Below are positions 33,137 to 41,936 of a stretch of 64,000 nucleotides of DNA, in pieces. This DNA comes from Phytobacter diazotrophicus. Lineage in GTDB: Bacteria; Pseudomonadota; Gammaproteobacteria; Enterobacterales; Enterobacteriaceae. A program made the translations under genes and the position numbers. Where the stretch lies: NCBI GenBank assembly GCA_004346725.1, contig SMDE01000002.1, positions 62,001 through 126,000 of the forward strand, read 5' to 3'. Below the pieces are notes generated by a model. The model did not search any database. It was not told the origin of the DNA and was given only the letters and a program-made list of their open reading frames with translations. How positions within the stretch are numbered: position 1 is the first letter of the stretch; each line of letters opens with the position of its first letter.

Positions 33137-36108
33137 CAGAATCTCTCCGGATGTGGTTCATGCGCCGGTGGCTCGTCATAATCATCACGACGCCATTTCT
33201 CCTCCACGGGCACTTTGTTAATGGGGGTGCGCTTGCCGTGGCGGAAATTGTGTGCGGGTAAGGGGCCAGGGTGAGCAGGCCGTTGCAGCGGCTGCAACTG
33301 AACGGCGATTTCTTTATAGGCAGGCGTATTCACCGCCGGATCGTGATGCTCGCCGGTCAGTTGATTAATCCCCGGCTTGCCCTGATGGATAGAGATGAAA
33401 AGCACGTTACCCTGCACCCGATCCGTCACGACAATCGGGACATCAAGCGTTCCCCTGCGCGAGCTCAGCCTCACCCAGTCGCCCTCATTCAGGCTGCGTC
33501 CCGCCGCCAGTTCGGGGCTCACCTCTACATACCATTCGGGCGAGAGGCTGATCGTCCGCCCCCCTCTGCCGCTCTGGTTGGTCGACTGGAAGTGTTCGAG
33601 CATGCGGCCATTGTTCAGGATAAGGTCAAATTCGGCGTCAGCCTCTTCCGCAGGTGGCTGCCAGCTCAGGGGATAAAGACGGGCACGTCCGTCGGGGAAT
33701 TTAAAGCGCTCGGTGTAAAGTAATGGCGTACTGACGCCCTCAGGGCTCACCGGCCAAACCTGTGATTTCCAGCCTTCCAGGCGCGCGTAGCTGACCCCGG
33801 CAAAACTTTCGGCAATCTTTGCCACTTCGTCCATGATCTGCCCCGGATGGGTATAACCCCAGTCATACCCCATTTTCGCGGCCAGTTGCGTGAGGATAAG
33901 CCAGTCCGGTCGGCTGTCGCCGAGCGGCGGCATCACCGGATAAAACCGCTGGATGCGTCGCTCGGTATTGACGTAGGTGCCCTCTTTTTCCACGCTCGGG
34001 CACCCCGGCAATACCACATCGGCAAACTGCGCCGTGCGGCTGAGAAAGAGATCCTGCACCACCAGGAAATCGAGCTCCGTAAAGCCCTGATGCACATTGG
34101 TAGTGTCCGCGTCAGAAAAGGCGGTCTCCTCACCGATAACATACATCGCGCGAAGTTGATCGCTGGCCGCCAGCTTGACCATCATAAAATTATCCTCACC
34201 CACGTCGAGTGAGAGTTTTTCTGGTGCCACGCCCCATGCCCGCGCCCACTTCTCGCGCACCTGCGGGTCGCTGACCGATTCGTACCCCGGATAGAAATTT
34301 TTCAGGCAGCCGAAATCACTGGCCCCCTGTACGTTGTTGTGACCACGCATGGGGTAGCCCCCCGTTCCGGGGCGGCCATAGTTACCGGTCACCAGCAGCA
34401 GGTTGGATAACGCCGTACTGGTATCCGCGCCATGACTGTGTTGCGTTATCCCCATCGCCCACAGGATGCACATGCTTCCCGCCTGGCCTATCAGTTCCGC
34501 CGCTTCGCGCAGCGTGTTTTCCTGGATACCGGTAATTTGCGCGGCATAGTCCAGGGTAAACGGGGCCAGCGAATGGCGATACGCCTCCACGTCATTCACG
34601 CGTGCGGCAAGAAACGCCTCGTCGGCATAACCGTGGTCAAACATGTAGCGCGACATCGCAGATGCCCATACCAGGTCGGTGCCTGGGTGGATACGCAAAT
34701 GCAGATCGGCGCGTTCTGCCATCTCATGACGGCGCGGATCGACAACCAGCAATTTTTGTCCACGGTGTTTGCGGGCGGATTTCAGTTTCGAGGCAATAAC
34801 CGGGTGGTTCTCTGCCGTGTTGCTGCCCACAATCACAATCAGTTCCGCCTGTTCCAGGTCGTGTATCGTGCCAGCATCGCCGCCATAACCTACCGTGCGA
34901 AAAAGCCCCTCCGTCGCCGGGTTCTGGCAATAGCGCGATGAGTTGTCGACACTGTTCGTGCCGATGATCAGTCGCGCGATTTTTTGCGTCAGGTAAGCCT
35001 CTTCATTGCTGCCTTTACTGGAGCCTATAAAGCCAATGCTGTCCGCCCCTGTTTCATCACGGATAGCCAGCAGGCGTTGCGCGACGAGGGTGAGCGCCTC
35101 CTCCCAACTTGCCGGGCGAAAACGGTCATTTTCGCGGATAAGCGGCGTGGTCAGGCGTTCCGGGCTATTGATGAAATCCCACGCGAACTTGCCCTTCACA
35201 CAGGTCGAAATGCCATTCACCGGCGCATCAATCACCGGCTGCACTTTAAGGAGATGCCGGTCGCGGGTCCACATTTCGAAACTGCACCCCACGCCGCAGT
35301 AAGTGCAGACCGTCTTGGTGCGTTTGATCTCCGGCTGTCGCAGATGGGTATCAATAACTGAAATGCCGGAAATAATTTCTGCCCCGGTGGCATTCTCCAG
35401 CGTTTTGATAACATCAATCAGCGGACGTTTCAGGGACTGGCGCATAGAGGTGAACGGACCGGCATCGGGCTGCATGGTTTTTTCGAGCAGCGCGTTACAC
35501 GGGCAGACCGTGACGCAGTGACCGCAACTGACACAGCTTGAGCCCGCGATGCGGTTACCGCCGTCCCATAACACGCGCGGATGTTCCATTGTGTAATCGA
35601 TTCTCAGCGTCTCGTTGACTTCAACGTTCTGGCAGGCCTCCACGCAGCGCCCGCACAGGATGCATTGATCGGGGTCATAGGTGTAAAACGGATTGGATTC
35701 GTCTTTCACATAAGGCTTGCGCTGGAAAGGGTAACGCTGGATAGGGATATGCATGTCCACCATGGTGTTATGCAGCGTGCAGTCACCGGTATTGTGTTCG
35801 CAGACGGTGCAATAGAGTTCATGCTTTGCCAGCAGGCGATCCATCCCCTCCTCTCTGGCGGCACGCGCATGTTGGTCGGCGCTATTGATGACCATCCCAT
35901 CCTGGCTGCGCAATGTACAGCCTCTGACCAGCGTCCCCTCCTGTTCAACCCAACAAACATCGCAGGTTTGCAGCGGATCCAGCGCCTGGTGATAGCAGAC
36001 GTGGGGCAAGGTGATATGGCAGGCATCAAGAAAATCGATAAGCGGCATGTCCGCCGGGCCGACAAGGGCCTTGCCGTCGTAAATGACGGTACATTTTTGC
36101 AGGCTCAT
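33136..36108 (-). CDS. Molybdenum (cysteine-type) formate dehydrogenase alpha subunit with N-terminal ferredoxin domain
   Basis: 990 residues. In order: [2Fe-2S] ferredoxin domain (Cys38, 49, 52, 64), NuoG-like His/Cys cluster (His96, Cys100, 103, 110), two [4Fe-4S] motifs (Cys149/152/155/159 and 192/195/198/202), the molybdopterin domain [4Fe-4S] (Cys268, 271, 275, 303), and Cys394 in SSRYCQNPATEG as molybdenum ligand in place of the selenocysteine of E. coli FdhF. Bis-MGD-binding segments and a C-terminal domain with QSTNQSGRGG follow. It oxidises formate to CO2 in the cytosol; there is no twin-arginine signal. GAGGAAG precedes the ATG. The electron acceptor is unclear: no diaphorase gene follows, but a bd oxidase does. 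Confidence 0.92.
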   Translation of the reverse strand: MSLQKCTVIYDGKALVGPADMPLIDFLDACHITLPHVCYHQALDPLQTCDVCWVEQEGTLVRGCTLRSQDGMVINSADQHARAAREEGMDRLLAKHELYCTVCEHNTGDCTLHNTMVDMHIPIQRYPFQRKPYVKDESNPFYTYDPDQCILCGRCVEACQNVEVNETLRIDYTMEHPRVLWDGGNRIAGSSCVSCGHCVTVCPCNALLEKTMQPDAGPFTSMRQSLKRPLIDVIKTLENATGAEIISGISVIDTHLRQPEIKRTKTVCTYCGVGCSFEMWTRDRHLLKVQPVIDAPVNGISTCVKGKFAWDFINSPERLTTPLIRENDRFRPASWEEALTLVAQRLLAIRDETGADSIGFIGSSKGSNEEAYLTQKIARLIIGTNSVDNSSRYCQNPATEGLFRTVGYGGDAGTIHDLEQAELIVIVGSNTAENHPVIASKLKSARKHRGQKLLVVDPRRHEMAERADLHLRIHPGTDLVWASAMSRYMFDHGYADEAFLAARVNDVEAYRHSLAPFTLDYAAQITGIQENTLREAAELIGQAGSMCILWAMGITQHSHGADTSTALSNLLLVTGNYGRPGTGGYPMRGHNNVQGASDFGCLKNFYPGYESVSDPQVREKWARAWGVAPEKLSLDVGEDNFMMVKLAASDQLRAMYVIGEETAFSDADTTNVHQGFTELDFLVVQDLFLSRTAQFADVVLPGCPSVEKEGTYVNTERRIQRFYPVMPPLGDSRPDWLILTQLAAKMGYDWGYTHPGQIMDEVAKIAESFAGVSYARLEGWKSQVWPVSPEGVSTPLLYTERFKFPDGRARLYPLSWQPPAEEADAEFDLILNNGRMLEHFQSTNQSGRGGRTISLSPEWYVEVSPELAAGRSLNEGDWVRLSSRRGTLDVPIVVTDRVQGNVLFISIHQGKPGINQLTGEHHDPAVNTPAYKEIAVQLQPLQRPAHPGPLPAHNFRHGKRTPINKVPVEEKWRRDDYDEPPAHEPHPERF

Positions 36109-36435
36109 TTTGCTTCCTCAGACCAGTCATGTACGCGCACTCCCGTTTGGTAAAATGCGTTACGTCTTATCCTGATGAATAACGCGTTTTTACTCACGCC
36201 ATGGGTGACGTATCTGTTATGGCAGTTAAAAAGATTTTTTTCTAAACCGAGTGGCAAAGCCGGGAATATTCCGTCTGTCTGTTTGTTGTGAAAAAATCGT
36301 AGTGAAAAAAACACTGTCGCTCTAAAAAAGAGTATGAGCAAACGTTACAAAACGAAGCGGTAAAATTGCGACGGAGCAATAAAGAAAATGGTTTGTATTA
36401 GTTGGCCCGATATACTTTTTATCCGCATACGTTAA

Positions 36436-36455
36436 TGCATCTGATTATAGATGCA
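36436..36455. promoter_or_regulatory. Inverted repeat, candidate operator upstream of the formate dehydrogenase gene
   Basis: TGCATCT (36436-36442) and AGATGCA (36449-36455) with six bases between, flanked by A/T. No T-run follows in either direction, so an operator is more likely than a terminator. It does not fit the FNR (TTGAT-N4-ATCAA) pattern. Confidence 0.35.
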
Positions 36456-36548
36456 CGAATCAGCTAAATGGCGCAGACAGGCTCACCCTCAGAAAAACGT
36501 AAGACGCCCGCTCACGACAAAGTCACAACCCATTGACTATAAAATATA

Positions 36549-36571
36549 AAAGGCCACACAGCGTGGCCTTT
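36549..36571 (-). terminator. Terminator of the 25-aa gene
   Basis: AAAGGCCAC (36549-36557) pairs with GTGGCCTTT (36563-36571), five-base loop. On the minus strand it is followed by TATATTTTATAG. It starts nine bases after the small gene's stop codon. Confidence 0.75.
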
Positions 36572-36579
36572 AGACTCTT

Positions 36580-36657
36580 CTATTTTTTATCCGGATCAGG
36601 TTTTTTATCTCCGGACTCGGGTGCTTCACGGGGATCATCTTTCTCAATATACAGCAT
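36580..36657 (-). CDS. 25-residue charged small protein
   Basis: A complete miniature gene: sigma-S-like -10 (36687-36697), AGGAGG eight bases before the ATG, 25 codons (MLYIEKDDPREAPESGDKKP then DPDKK), TAG, and a strong terminator nine bases later. The peptide is extremely polar (Asp, Lys, Pro, Glu) and cannot be membrane-inserted. I do not recognise a family. Complete expression signals make translation likely. Confidence 0.6.
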   Translation of the reverse strand: MLYIEKDDPREAPESGDKKPDPDKK

Positions 36658-36686
36658 AAAAACCGCCTCCTGTTTTCAATAAGAGA

Positions 36687-36697
36687 TTAACTATAGA
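36687..36697 (-). promoter_or_regulatory. Sigma-S-like -10 element of the 25-aa gene
   Basis: The minus strand reads TCTATAGTTAA, 10 of 11 matches to KCTAYRCTTAA. There is no consensus -35. It lies 30 bases upstream of the start codon. Confidence 0.5.
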
Positions 36698-36912
36698 CGG
36701 TCTCATGAAAAATAAGCCAGGCGGCAAGCGACATGTTAAATCCTAAATACCGTTACGCTTGTTGAAGTATTACATGAAGACTCTGTGAAAATAATACCAA
36801 CAGAAAAGAGAGTTACATCGATAGTTCCCCTTTTCTGGCCCGATAAAAAAGACCTGCCGAATAAGCAGGTATGAGAATTAAAATAAAGGATGACGGCCTG
36901 ATAAACGCTTAC

Positions 36913-39333
36913 TCAGGGTAAGGCATACGCCATTAACGCGTCTCCGGAGCGGGTTCCCAGCCCCCCATGCCCACCGGCAGCGATAACCACATACTGTTTG
37001 CCATCATCGCCCTGGTAGGTCATTGGCGTTGCCTGCCCTCCTGCCGGAAGCCGTGCGCGCCAGAGCTCTTTGCCGCTGGCCTCGTCAAACGCGCGCAGGT
37101 AATCATCCGCTGTGGCGCCGGTAAAAATCAGCCCACTATGGGTGATGACATTTCCCCCCATCATGAAAATCCCGGTCGGCAGGGGCAGATTGGTATGGGT
37201 GCCGAAAATGTTCATATCGCGGGTGGTTCCCGCCGGACGCTCCCAGATAATCTTTTTGCTCACCAGGTCGATGGCGTAGATTTTCCCCCACGGCGGCGCG
37301 TTGCACGGGGCATCCAGCGCGCCCAGCCAGGGTTTAACGATGGCCGCCCAGGGGGTACCATATTGCGGCCCGACGGAAAACTCTTTCGGTTTGGGATAGG
37401 GTTTTCCACTTCCCCAGCCGGCCCATTTCTGCATTAATCCCTGCTTGATCGCCTCTTCGCTTTTCATTACCTGCATGGTGAATGGGATATAGCTGGTATT
37501 GGCAATCAGCACATGATGGCGCGGATCGACAGAGGCGCCGTACCAGTCAATCACGCCGTCAAAGGCCGGATAGGCAATGGACGTGCCCTCTGCAGGCGGC
37601 GTGAATTTACCCTGATAGCGGTAACGGTGGAACTGGATGCGACACCAGAGCTGATCAAAGGGCGTGGCACCCCACATATCGGTTTCGCGCAAATCAGCCG
37701 GAGAGAGATCCGGCATCCCCACGGAGTCAGGTTGTGTTGTCGATAAACGCTCGCCAGGCAGCGAGGGATGCTGTGGAACGGGCTTTTCGTTAACCTGCGC
37801 CAGCGGTGTGCCCGTTCGTCGGTCGAGCAAGAACAACTGTCCCATTTTGGTGGTCTGCACCAATGCGGGTACCGTTTCCCCCCCCTCAGCGGGCAGGTCA
37901 ATTAACGTTGGTCCAATGGGCACATCATAATCCCAGACATCATGATGTACCGTCTGGTAGTGCCAGCGTTCCTCCCCGGTGCGGATATCCAGCGCCACAA
38001 TGGCGCTGGAGTAACGGTCATCAAAGGGGCGTCGACCCGCACCATAATAATCGGGCGTGGCATTGCCCAACGGAATATAAATCAACCCCAGTTGAGCATC
38101 CGCGGTATAGGTTCCCCAACCGTTCGGCGTCCCGCGCGTATAGTTCTCACCCGGGTTAAGCGGCGCGGTGGGCGGGTTACGCCCCATATCCCAGGCCCAG
38201 GCCAGTTCACCGCTGTTGACATCATAGGCCCGGACAACGCCAGAGGGCTCGCCGGTAGACTGGTTATCGTATATCCAGCCCCCCAGCACAATGCGTCCAT
38301 CCATCACCATCGGCTGTGAGGTGATGAAATGGAAACCGGGCGGCACATCGCCCAGATGATCGGTCAGGCTGACAAAGCCATTCTTACCGAAGTTTGCACA
38401 GGGTTTACCCGTCTGTGCGTTGAGCGCCACCATACGGGCATCCGCCGTGGTCGTGATAATTTTTTGCGGGCAAACTGTATCATCGGTATTTTCGCTCCAC
38501 GCCACGCCGCGGCAGGCCAGATACTCATTGGCCGAGGTATCGTTCTGCGGGTCGAACCGCCACAGCATCTTACCCGTCGTGGCATTAAGCGCGATCACCT
38601 GGCGGTGGGGCGTACAGATATAGAGCGCATTACCCACCTTGATGGGCGTCACTTCAAGGTTAAATTCACGCCCGGCTTTGTCTTCCCCCTTTTGCATGAC
38701 ATCGCCAGAGTCAAAGCGCCACGCCAGTTTCAGTTGCGCGACATTCGCAGGCGTGATCTGCGCCAGCGGTGAATATCGTTGACCCTCAGCGGTGCGCCCG
38801 TAATATTTCCAGTCCTTTTCGCCGTCTGTCAGGGCGGTTGTTTTCTCCGCCGGAAATGGCTGATGATGGACAAAACGCGCATCCGAAATCTGCCAGCCGC
38901 TCCAGAAAATGCCGATAATCGCGACCACATACACCAGGGCGATGGCGCTGACATTTCGTCTGGCTGGCGCAGAGCGTGTCAGAGGGCGAACCACCCAGGG
39001 CATGCTTACCCACACGCCCAAAACCGCAGGCAGCAGTAAACGAGGCATCAGTTGCCAGCCATCCAGGCCGACTTCCCACAAAGACCAGATGACGCACAGA
39101 ACGAAGGTGAAAAGATAAATCCAGACCCCGGCCAGACGCTTTCGCCACAACAACACGCCGCTGAACAGGAAGCCGCAGCCAAAAAGCAGATATCCGGGCG
39201 AACCGCCAATAAAGGCCAGCCAGCCGCCGGGCAGCAAAAATGCGAGTCCGAAAAGGGTCACCAGAACACCGGTGACGCGCGCCCATAAAGGCGATGTAGT
39301 CTGTGACACAACCCACCTCTTTTGTAAATTCAT
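36913..39333 (-). CDS. Membrane-bound PQQ-dependent dehydrogenase (glucose/quinate/shikimate family)
   Basis: 806 residues. An N-terminal region of about 150 residues has five membrane helices (VTGVLVTLFGLAFLLPGGWLAFIGG, YLLFGCGFLFSGVLLW and so on). The periplasmic PQQ propeller follows: WKYYGRTAEGQRYSPLAQI, QTVHHDVWDYDVPIGPTL (catalytic Asp region), TDMWGATPFDQLWCR and PAGGQATPMTYQGDDGKQYVVIAAGGHGGLGTRSGD. Overall similarity to E. coli Gcd is clear but moderate, so it is a paralogue and the sugar or acid oxidised is uncertain. It passes electrons to ubiquinone. No PQQ biosynthesis genes are in the window. It is divergent from the antiporter. Confidence 0.9.
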   Translation of the reverse strand: MNLQKRWVVSQTTSPLWARVTGVLVTLFGLAFLLPGGWLAFIGGSPGYLLFGCGFLFSGVLLWRKRLAGVWIYLFTFVLCVIWSLWEVGLDGWQLMPRLLLPAVLGVWVSMPWVVRPLTRSAPARRNVSAIALVYVVAIIGIFWSGWQISDARFVHHQPFPAEKTTALTDGEKDWKYYGRTAEGQRYSPLAQITPANVAQLKLAWRFDSGDVMQKGEDKAGREFNLEVTPIKVGNALYICTPHRQVIALNATTGKMLWRFDPQNDTSANEYLACRGVAWSENTDDTVCPQKIITTTADARMVALNAQTGKPCANFGKNGFVSLTDHLGDVPPGFHFITSQPMVMDGRIVLGGWIYDNQSTGEPSGVVRAYDVNSGELAWAWDMGRNPPTAPLNPGENYTRGTPNGWGTYTADAQLGLIYIPLGNATPDYYGAGRRPFDDRYSSAIVALDIRTGEERWHYQTVHHDVWDYDVPIGPTLIDLPAEGGETVPALVQTTKMGQLFLLDRRTGTPLAQVNEKPVPQHPSLPGERLSTTQPDSVGMPDLSPADLRETDMWGATPFDQLWCRIQFHRYRYQGKFTPPAEGTSIAYPAFDGVIDWYGASVDPRHHVLIANTSYIPFTMQVMKSEEAIKQGLMQKWAGWGSGKPYPKPKEFSVGPQYGTPWAAIVKPWLGALDAPCNAPPWGKIYAIDLVSKKIIWERPAGTTRDMNIFGTHTNLPLPTGIFMMGGNVITHSGLIFTGATADDYLRAFDEASGKELWRARLPAGGQATPMTYQGDDGKQYVVIAAGGHGGLGTRSGDALMAYALP

Positions 39334-39532
39334 GTCAATAAAGCTTAGGAAATTTCACATAAGGCGTATTTAAAACCAGAATCAGGAGTATCCAGGCCAT
39401 ACAATTCATTTACTTTCAAAGAGATAAAGTCACTGCTTGTTCTTTGTACGCACTGTCCGACCTGGAAGAACGCCCGGTTAAGGGCTATACCCTTTCGATG
39501 AACAGACGCTGTGCTGAGGATTGAGGAGGTGT

Positions 39533-40855
39533 ATGGGATATCTGGCGTGGACCGCAGCAACCGGTGGTTTATTACTTTTGATGTCGTTGTCCTATGGGTG
39601 GATTAGCCGCGTACCGGTCCCCGTCTTTGGGCTATATCTTGTCGTCGGTATCGGCTGTGGCCCCTGGGGTTTTGGCCTGATCAATCTTGATATCGTCCAA
39701 CACGCCTCCTTAACCAGCCGAATAACCGAGATTGCGATGGCGGCCTCGTTGTTTATTACCGGCCTTAAAATTCGCCTGCCGCTCAGCTCCCCGTACTGGA
39801 AAATGGGGTGGATGCTGGCCCTGCCCGGCATGCTGTTAACTATCGCAGGCATCATGGTCGCGGCACATTTTCTGGCAGATCTCTCCTGGCCCCTCTCGCT
39901 GGCGTTAGCCGCTATCCTGGCCCCCACCGACCCCGTGCTGGCAAGTCTGGTGGCAATCAACGACGCACGCGACGGCGACCGGCTGCGCATCGCGTTATCC
40001 AGCGAGGCCGGTCTGAACGACGGTACCGCCCTGCCGTTTCTGATGCTGGCGGTGGTCTGGTATAAAGCAGGCGGTACGATCGGCGCCGATGAATGGCTAC
40101 GCTGGGTGAGTGTCGATCTGGTCTGGGCGCTGATTGGCGGGTTAGCGATCGGCTTTCTTCTTGGCAGAGTCATTGGCCTTGCAGCCACCCATTCCCGCCA
40201 TGCGCAAGGGGAAGTCGCCCCCAGCGATTTCATCGCGCTTTCCCTTATCTGTCTGAGCTTCTCGCTGGCCATGTCGGTGAGTGCGTCCGGTTTTTTGGCG
40301 GCGTTTGCCGCAGGTGTCGGCTTGCGTAGTGCGGAAGTGAGCGTGCAGAAACGCCATTCTGAGGAAGACGACCATGATTTGCCTGCGGAAATGCAGGTAA
40401 ATCCCCATACCCGACATGCGCTGGAAGAGCGCAACCCAATAAAGCAAGTCGGTCTCGTCATCGGCGATGCGTTGTCTTTTGGCGATACGGTAGAGCGTTT
40501 GCTGGCGGCGACGCTGGTCATCGTTCTGGGGGTGACCTTCGCATTACACTGGGACGCCACTGCCCTGATGCTGGCATTGATTATCTTTGTGATCGTCCGG
40601 CCACTGGCGGTATTCATCTTGACATGGCGCGCAAACGAATCGCTGTTTCATCGCATAAGCCTCGGGTGGCTCGGTATCCGTGGCATCGGCAGTCTGAACT
40701 ATATCGCTTATGCCTGGGTTCATGGCCTGGCGGGAAGCGAGGCAAACAGGATGGTGGATATTGCCATTACGGTTGTTACCCTCAGCGTATTTATCCATGG
40801 CATATCGGTGACGCCTTTATTGGCGCTGCGCCGCAAACGTGAAGAAGACCAGTAA
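39533..40855 (+). CDS. CPA1-type Na+(K+)/H+ antiporter
   Basis: 440 residues from MGYLAWTAATGGLLLLMS; GGAGG lies just upstream, and an upstream TTG start is possible. It has 11-12 membrane helices with the family motifs APTDPVLASL (from 130) and SSEAGLNDGTALPF (Asn162-Asp163, the ion-binding pair of CPA1 antiporters). A cytosolic loop (SVQKRHSEEDDHDLPAEMQ) and a charged end follow. It exchanges monovalent cations for protons across the inner membrane. Divergence from a periplasmic acid-producing dehydrogenase suggests a link to pH homeostasis. Confidence 0.9.
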   Translation: MGYLAWTAATGGLLLLMSLSYGWISRVPVPVFGLYLVVGIGCGPWGFGLINLDIVQHASLTSRITEIAMAASLFITGLKIRLPLSSPYWKMGWMLALPGMLLTIAGIMVAAHFLADLSWPLSLALAAILAPTDPVLASLVAINDARDGDRLRIALSSEAGLNDGTALPFLMLAVVWYKAGGTIGADEWLRWVSVDLVWALIGGLAIGFLLGRVIGLAATHSRHAQGEVAPSDFIALSLICLSFSLAMSVSASGFLAAFAAGVGLRSAEVSVQKRHSEEDDHDLPAEMQVNPHTRHALEERNPIKQVGLVIGDALSFGDTVERLLAATLVIVLGVTFALHWDATALMLALIIFVIVRPLAVFILTWRANESLFHRISLGWLGIRGIGSLNYIAYAWVHGLAGSEANRMVDIAITVVTLSVFIHGISVTPLLALRRKREEDQ

Positions 40856-40944
40856 AGCGGTGTTTTCGCCGGGTAGCGATAATCTGGATTTTCTTCTCAT
40901 CCTCGTCTTCACGCCTGCTGCAACCAGAAGAGTTTTCACTTGCC

Positions 40945-40955
40945 TCTATACTTAG
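40945..40955 (+). promoter_or_regulatory. Sigma-S-like -10 element before the 40.97-41.9 kb gene pair
   Basis: TCTATACTTAG matches 10 of 11 positions of KCTAYRCTTAA, 17 bases before the GGAGG-led start codon at 40972. No consensus -35. Confidence 0.5.
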
Positions 40956-40971
40956 TGCCGGAGGTCTTTTG

Positions 40972-41169
40972 ATGAGAACGTTTTTTAAATCTTTATTTGC
41001 CAGCCCGGACGCCTTATTACAGGTGATGAGCCACAGTGAAATTCAGGACGCCATTGAGGATGGCGAGCGGATCGTTGTTGACGCAGATGGCAACACGTCG
41101 GTGAATATCCACTGCCAGAAGGTGCAGGATGATTTCAAACGGCATGTCGATGCGTTAAAGAGGGCTTAG
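40972..41169 (+). CDS. Hypothetical 65-aa protein
   Basis: MRTFFKSLFASPDALLQVMS, then SEIQDAIEDGERIVVDADGNTSVNIHCQKVQDDFKRHVDALKRA. Soluble and acidic, with a beta-like middle. GGAGG lies seven bases before the ATG. It is followed two bases later by the membrane protein gene at 41172, so the two form an operon. No family recognised. Confidence 0.7.
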   Translation: MRTFFKSLFASPDALLQVMSHSEIQDAIEDGERIVVDADGNTSVNIHCQKVQDDFKRHVDALKRA

Positions 41170-41171
41170 GG

Positions 41172-41933
41172 ATGGGCACAGCGATTTTTATGGTTTTGAT
41201 GGTCTGTGGTTACTGGTACAGCTCCCATGACCTCTCCACCCGTTTCAAATTCAAACGTAGCTTTGGCTGGGATGTCTATTTCCTTGTCGCCCTGTATGGC
41301 TGCGTGTTTGTTTTGCAGGGTATGCTGGCTACCGCCGTTTTATGGCTGGCGCTGTTGACAGGCTCACTCGTCACCAATGCATTGCCCGCTATTTTTGGCC
41401 CGGAATATCACCACTGGCATATGACGTTTATGAACTGGACCTTTTTAGGCATCCAGGCACCGGTAGTCATTATGCTGGCTTTCGCCGTCGTTTTTTGTTT
41501 GTGGCGTTCTAACTGGTCGCCAACTGCCCGCCTTGATACCAGCGGGCGCAGGGAGTTGTATAAGCATTTGTCCCGCGCCAACGGCGTTGAGGGGCTGGTT
41601 TATCAGTGTATGGAGAAAGGCGATCTCGCCTGGATAACCCTGACATCGCAGCGCATCTATATTGGCATGATCCACACCGCCACCTTCGACAGCGCGGATG
41701 CCAATAACATTGTGCTGATCCCGATGCTGAGCGGTTATCGTGACCGCGAAACCCTGGACCTGCACGTTGAGCACAACTACAGCGCATGGTACGACGCCCA
41801 TGATATCGACGTGCGCGCGGCGGTAGATTTCCGCAAAGTCCTGCTTCTGTCGCAGGTGGAAAGCTTGTCGCTATTCCACCCGGCGCAGGTCATGGCAATG
41901 GGCATTCACAAAAGCACGGACACCCCGGCGTAG
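41172..41933 (+). CDS. Hypothetical inner-membrane protein
   Basis: 253 residues. The N-terminal half has three or four membrane helices (MGTAIFMVLMVCGYWYSS, VYFLVALYGCVFVLQGMLATAVLWLALLTG, FLGIQAPVVIMLAFAVVFCLW). The C-terminal 150 residues are soluble, with a beta-rich pattern (WITLTSQRIYIGMIHTATFD, NNIVLIPMLSGYRDRETLDLHVEHNYSAWYDAHD). Start follows the 65-aa gene by two bases. Convergent with the Rha/KilAC gene (three-base gap). The sigma-S-like promoter suggests a stress-induced pair. I do not recognise the family. Confidence 0.72.
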   Translation: MGTAIFMVLMVCGYWYSSHDLSTRFKFKRSFGWDVYFLVALYGCVFVLQGMLATAVLWLALLTGSLVTNALPAIFGPEYHHWHMTFMNWTFLGIQAPVVIMLAFAVVFCLWRSNWSPTARLDTSGRRELYKHLSRANGVEGLVYQCMEKGDLAWITLTSQRIYIGMIHTATFDSADANNIVLIPMLSGYRDRETLDLHVEHNYSAWYDAHDIDVRAAVDFRKVLLLSQVESLSLFHPAQVMAMGIHKSTDTPA

Positions 41934-41936
41934 CAC

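Larger units (their letters stand above)
36109..36579. other. Upstream region of the formate dehydrogenase operon
   Basis: About 470 A/T-rich bases with no gene I can support. It holds the promoter of the dehydrogenase operon, a perfect 7-bp inverted repeat (TGCATCT-gattat-AGATGCA, 36436-36455) and, at its right end, the terminator of the small gene at 36580. Confidence 0.5.

Noticed and set aside
39592-40617. 341-codon open frame opposite the antiporter
   Set aside because: Antisense of a membrane protein gene; Ser/Arg-rich composition is the mirror of hydrophobic codons. The sense frame has APTDP and ND motifs.
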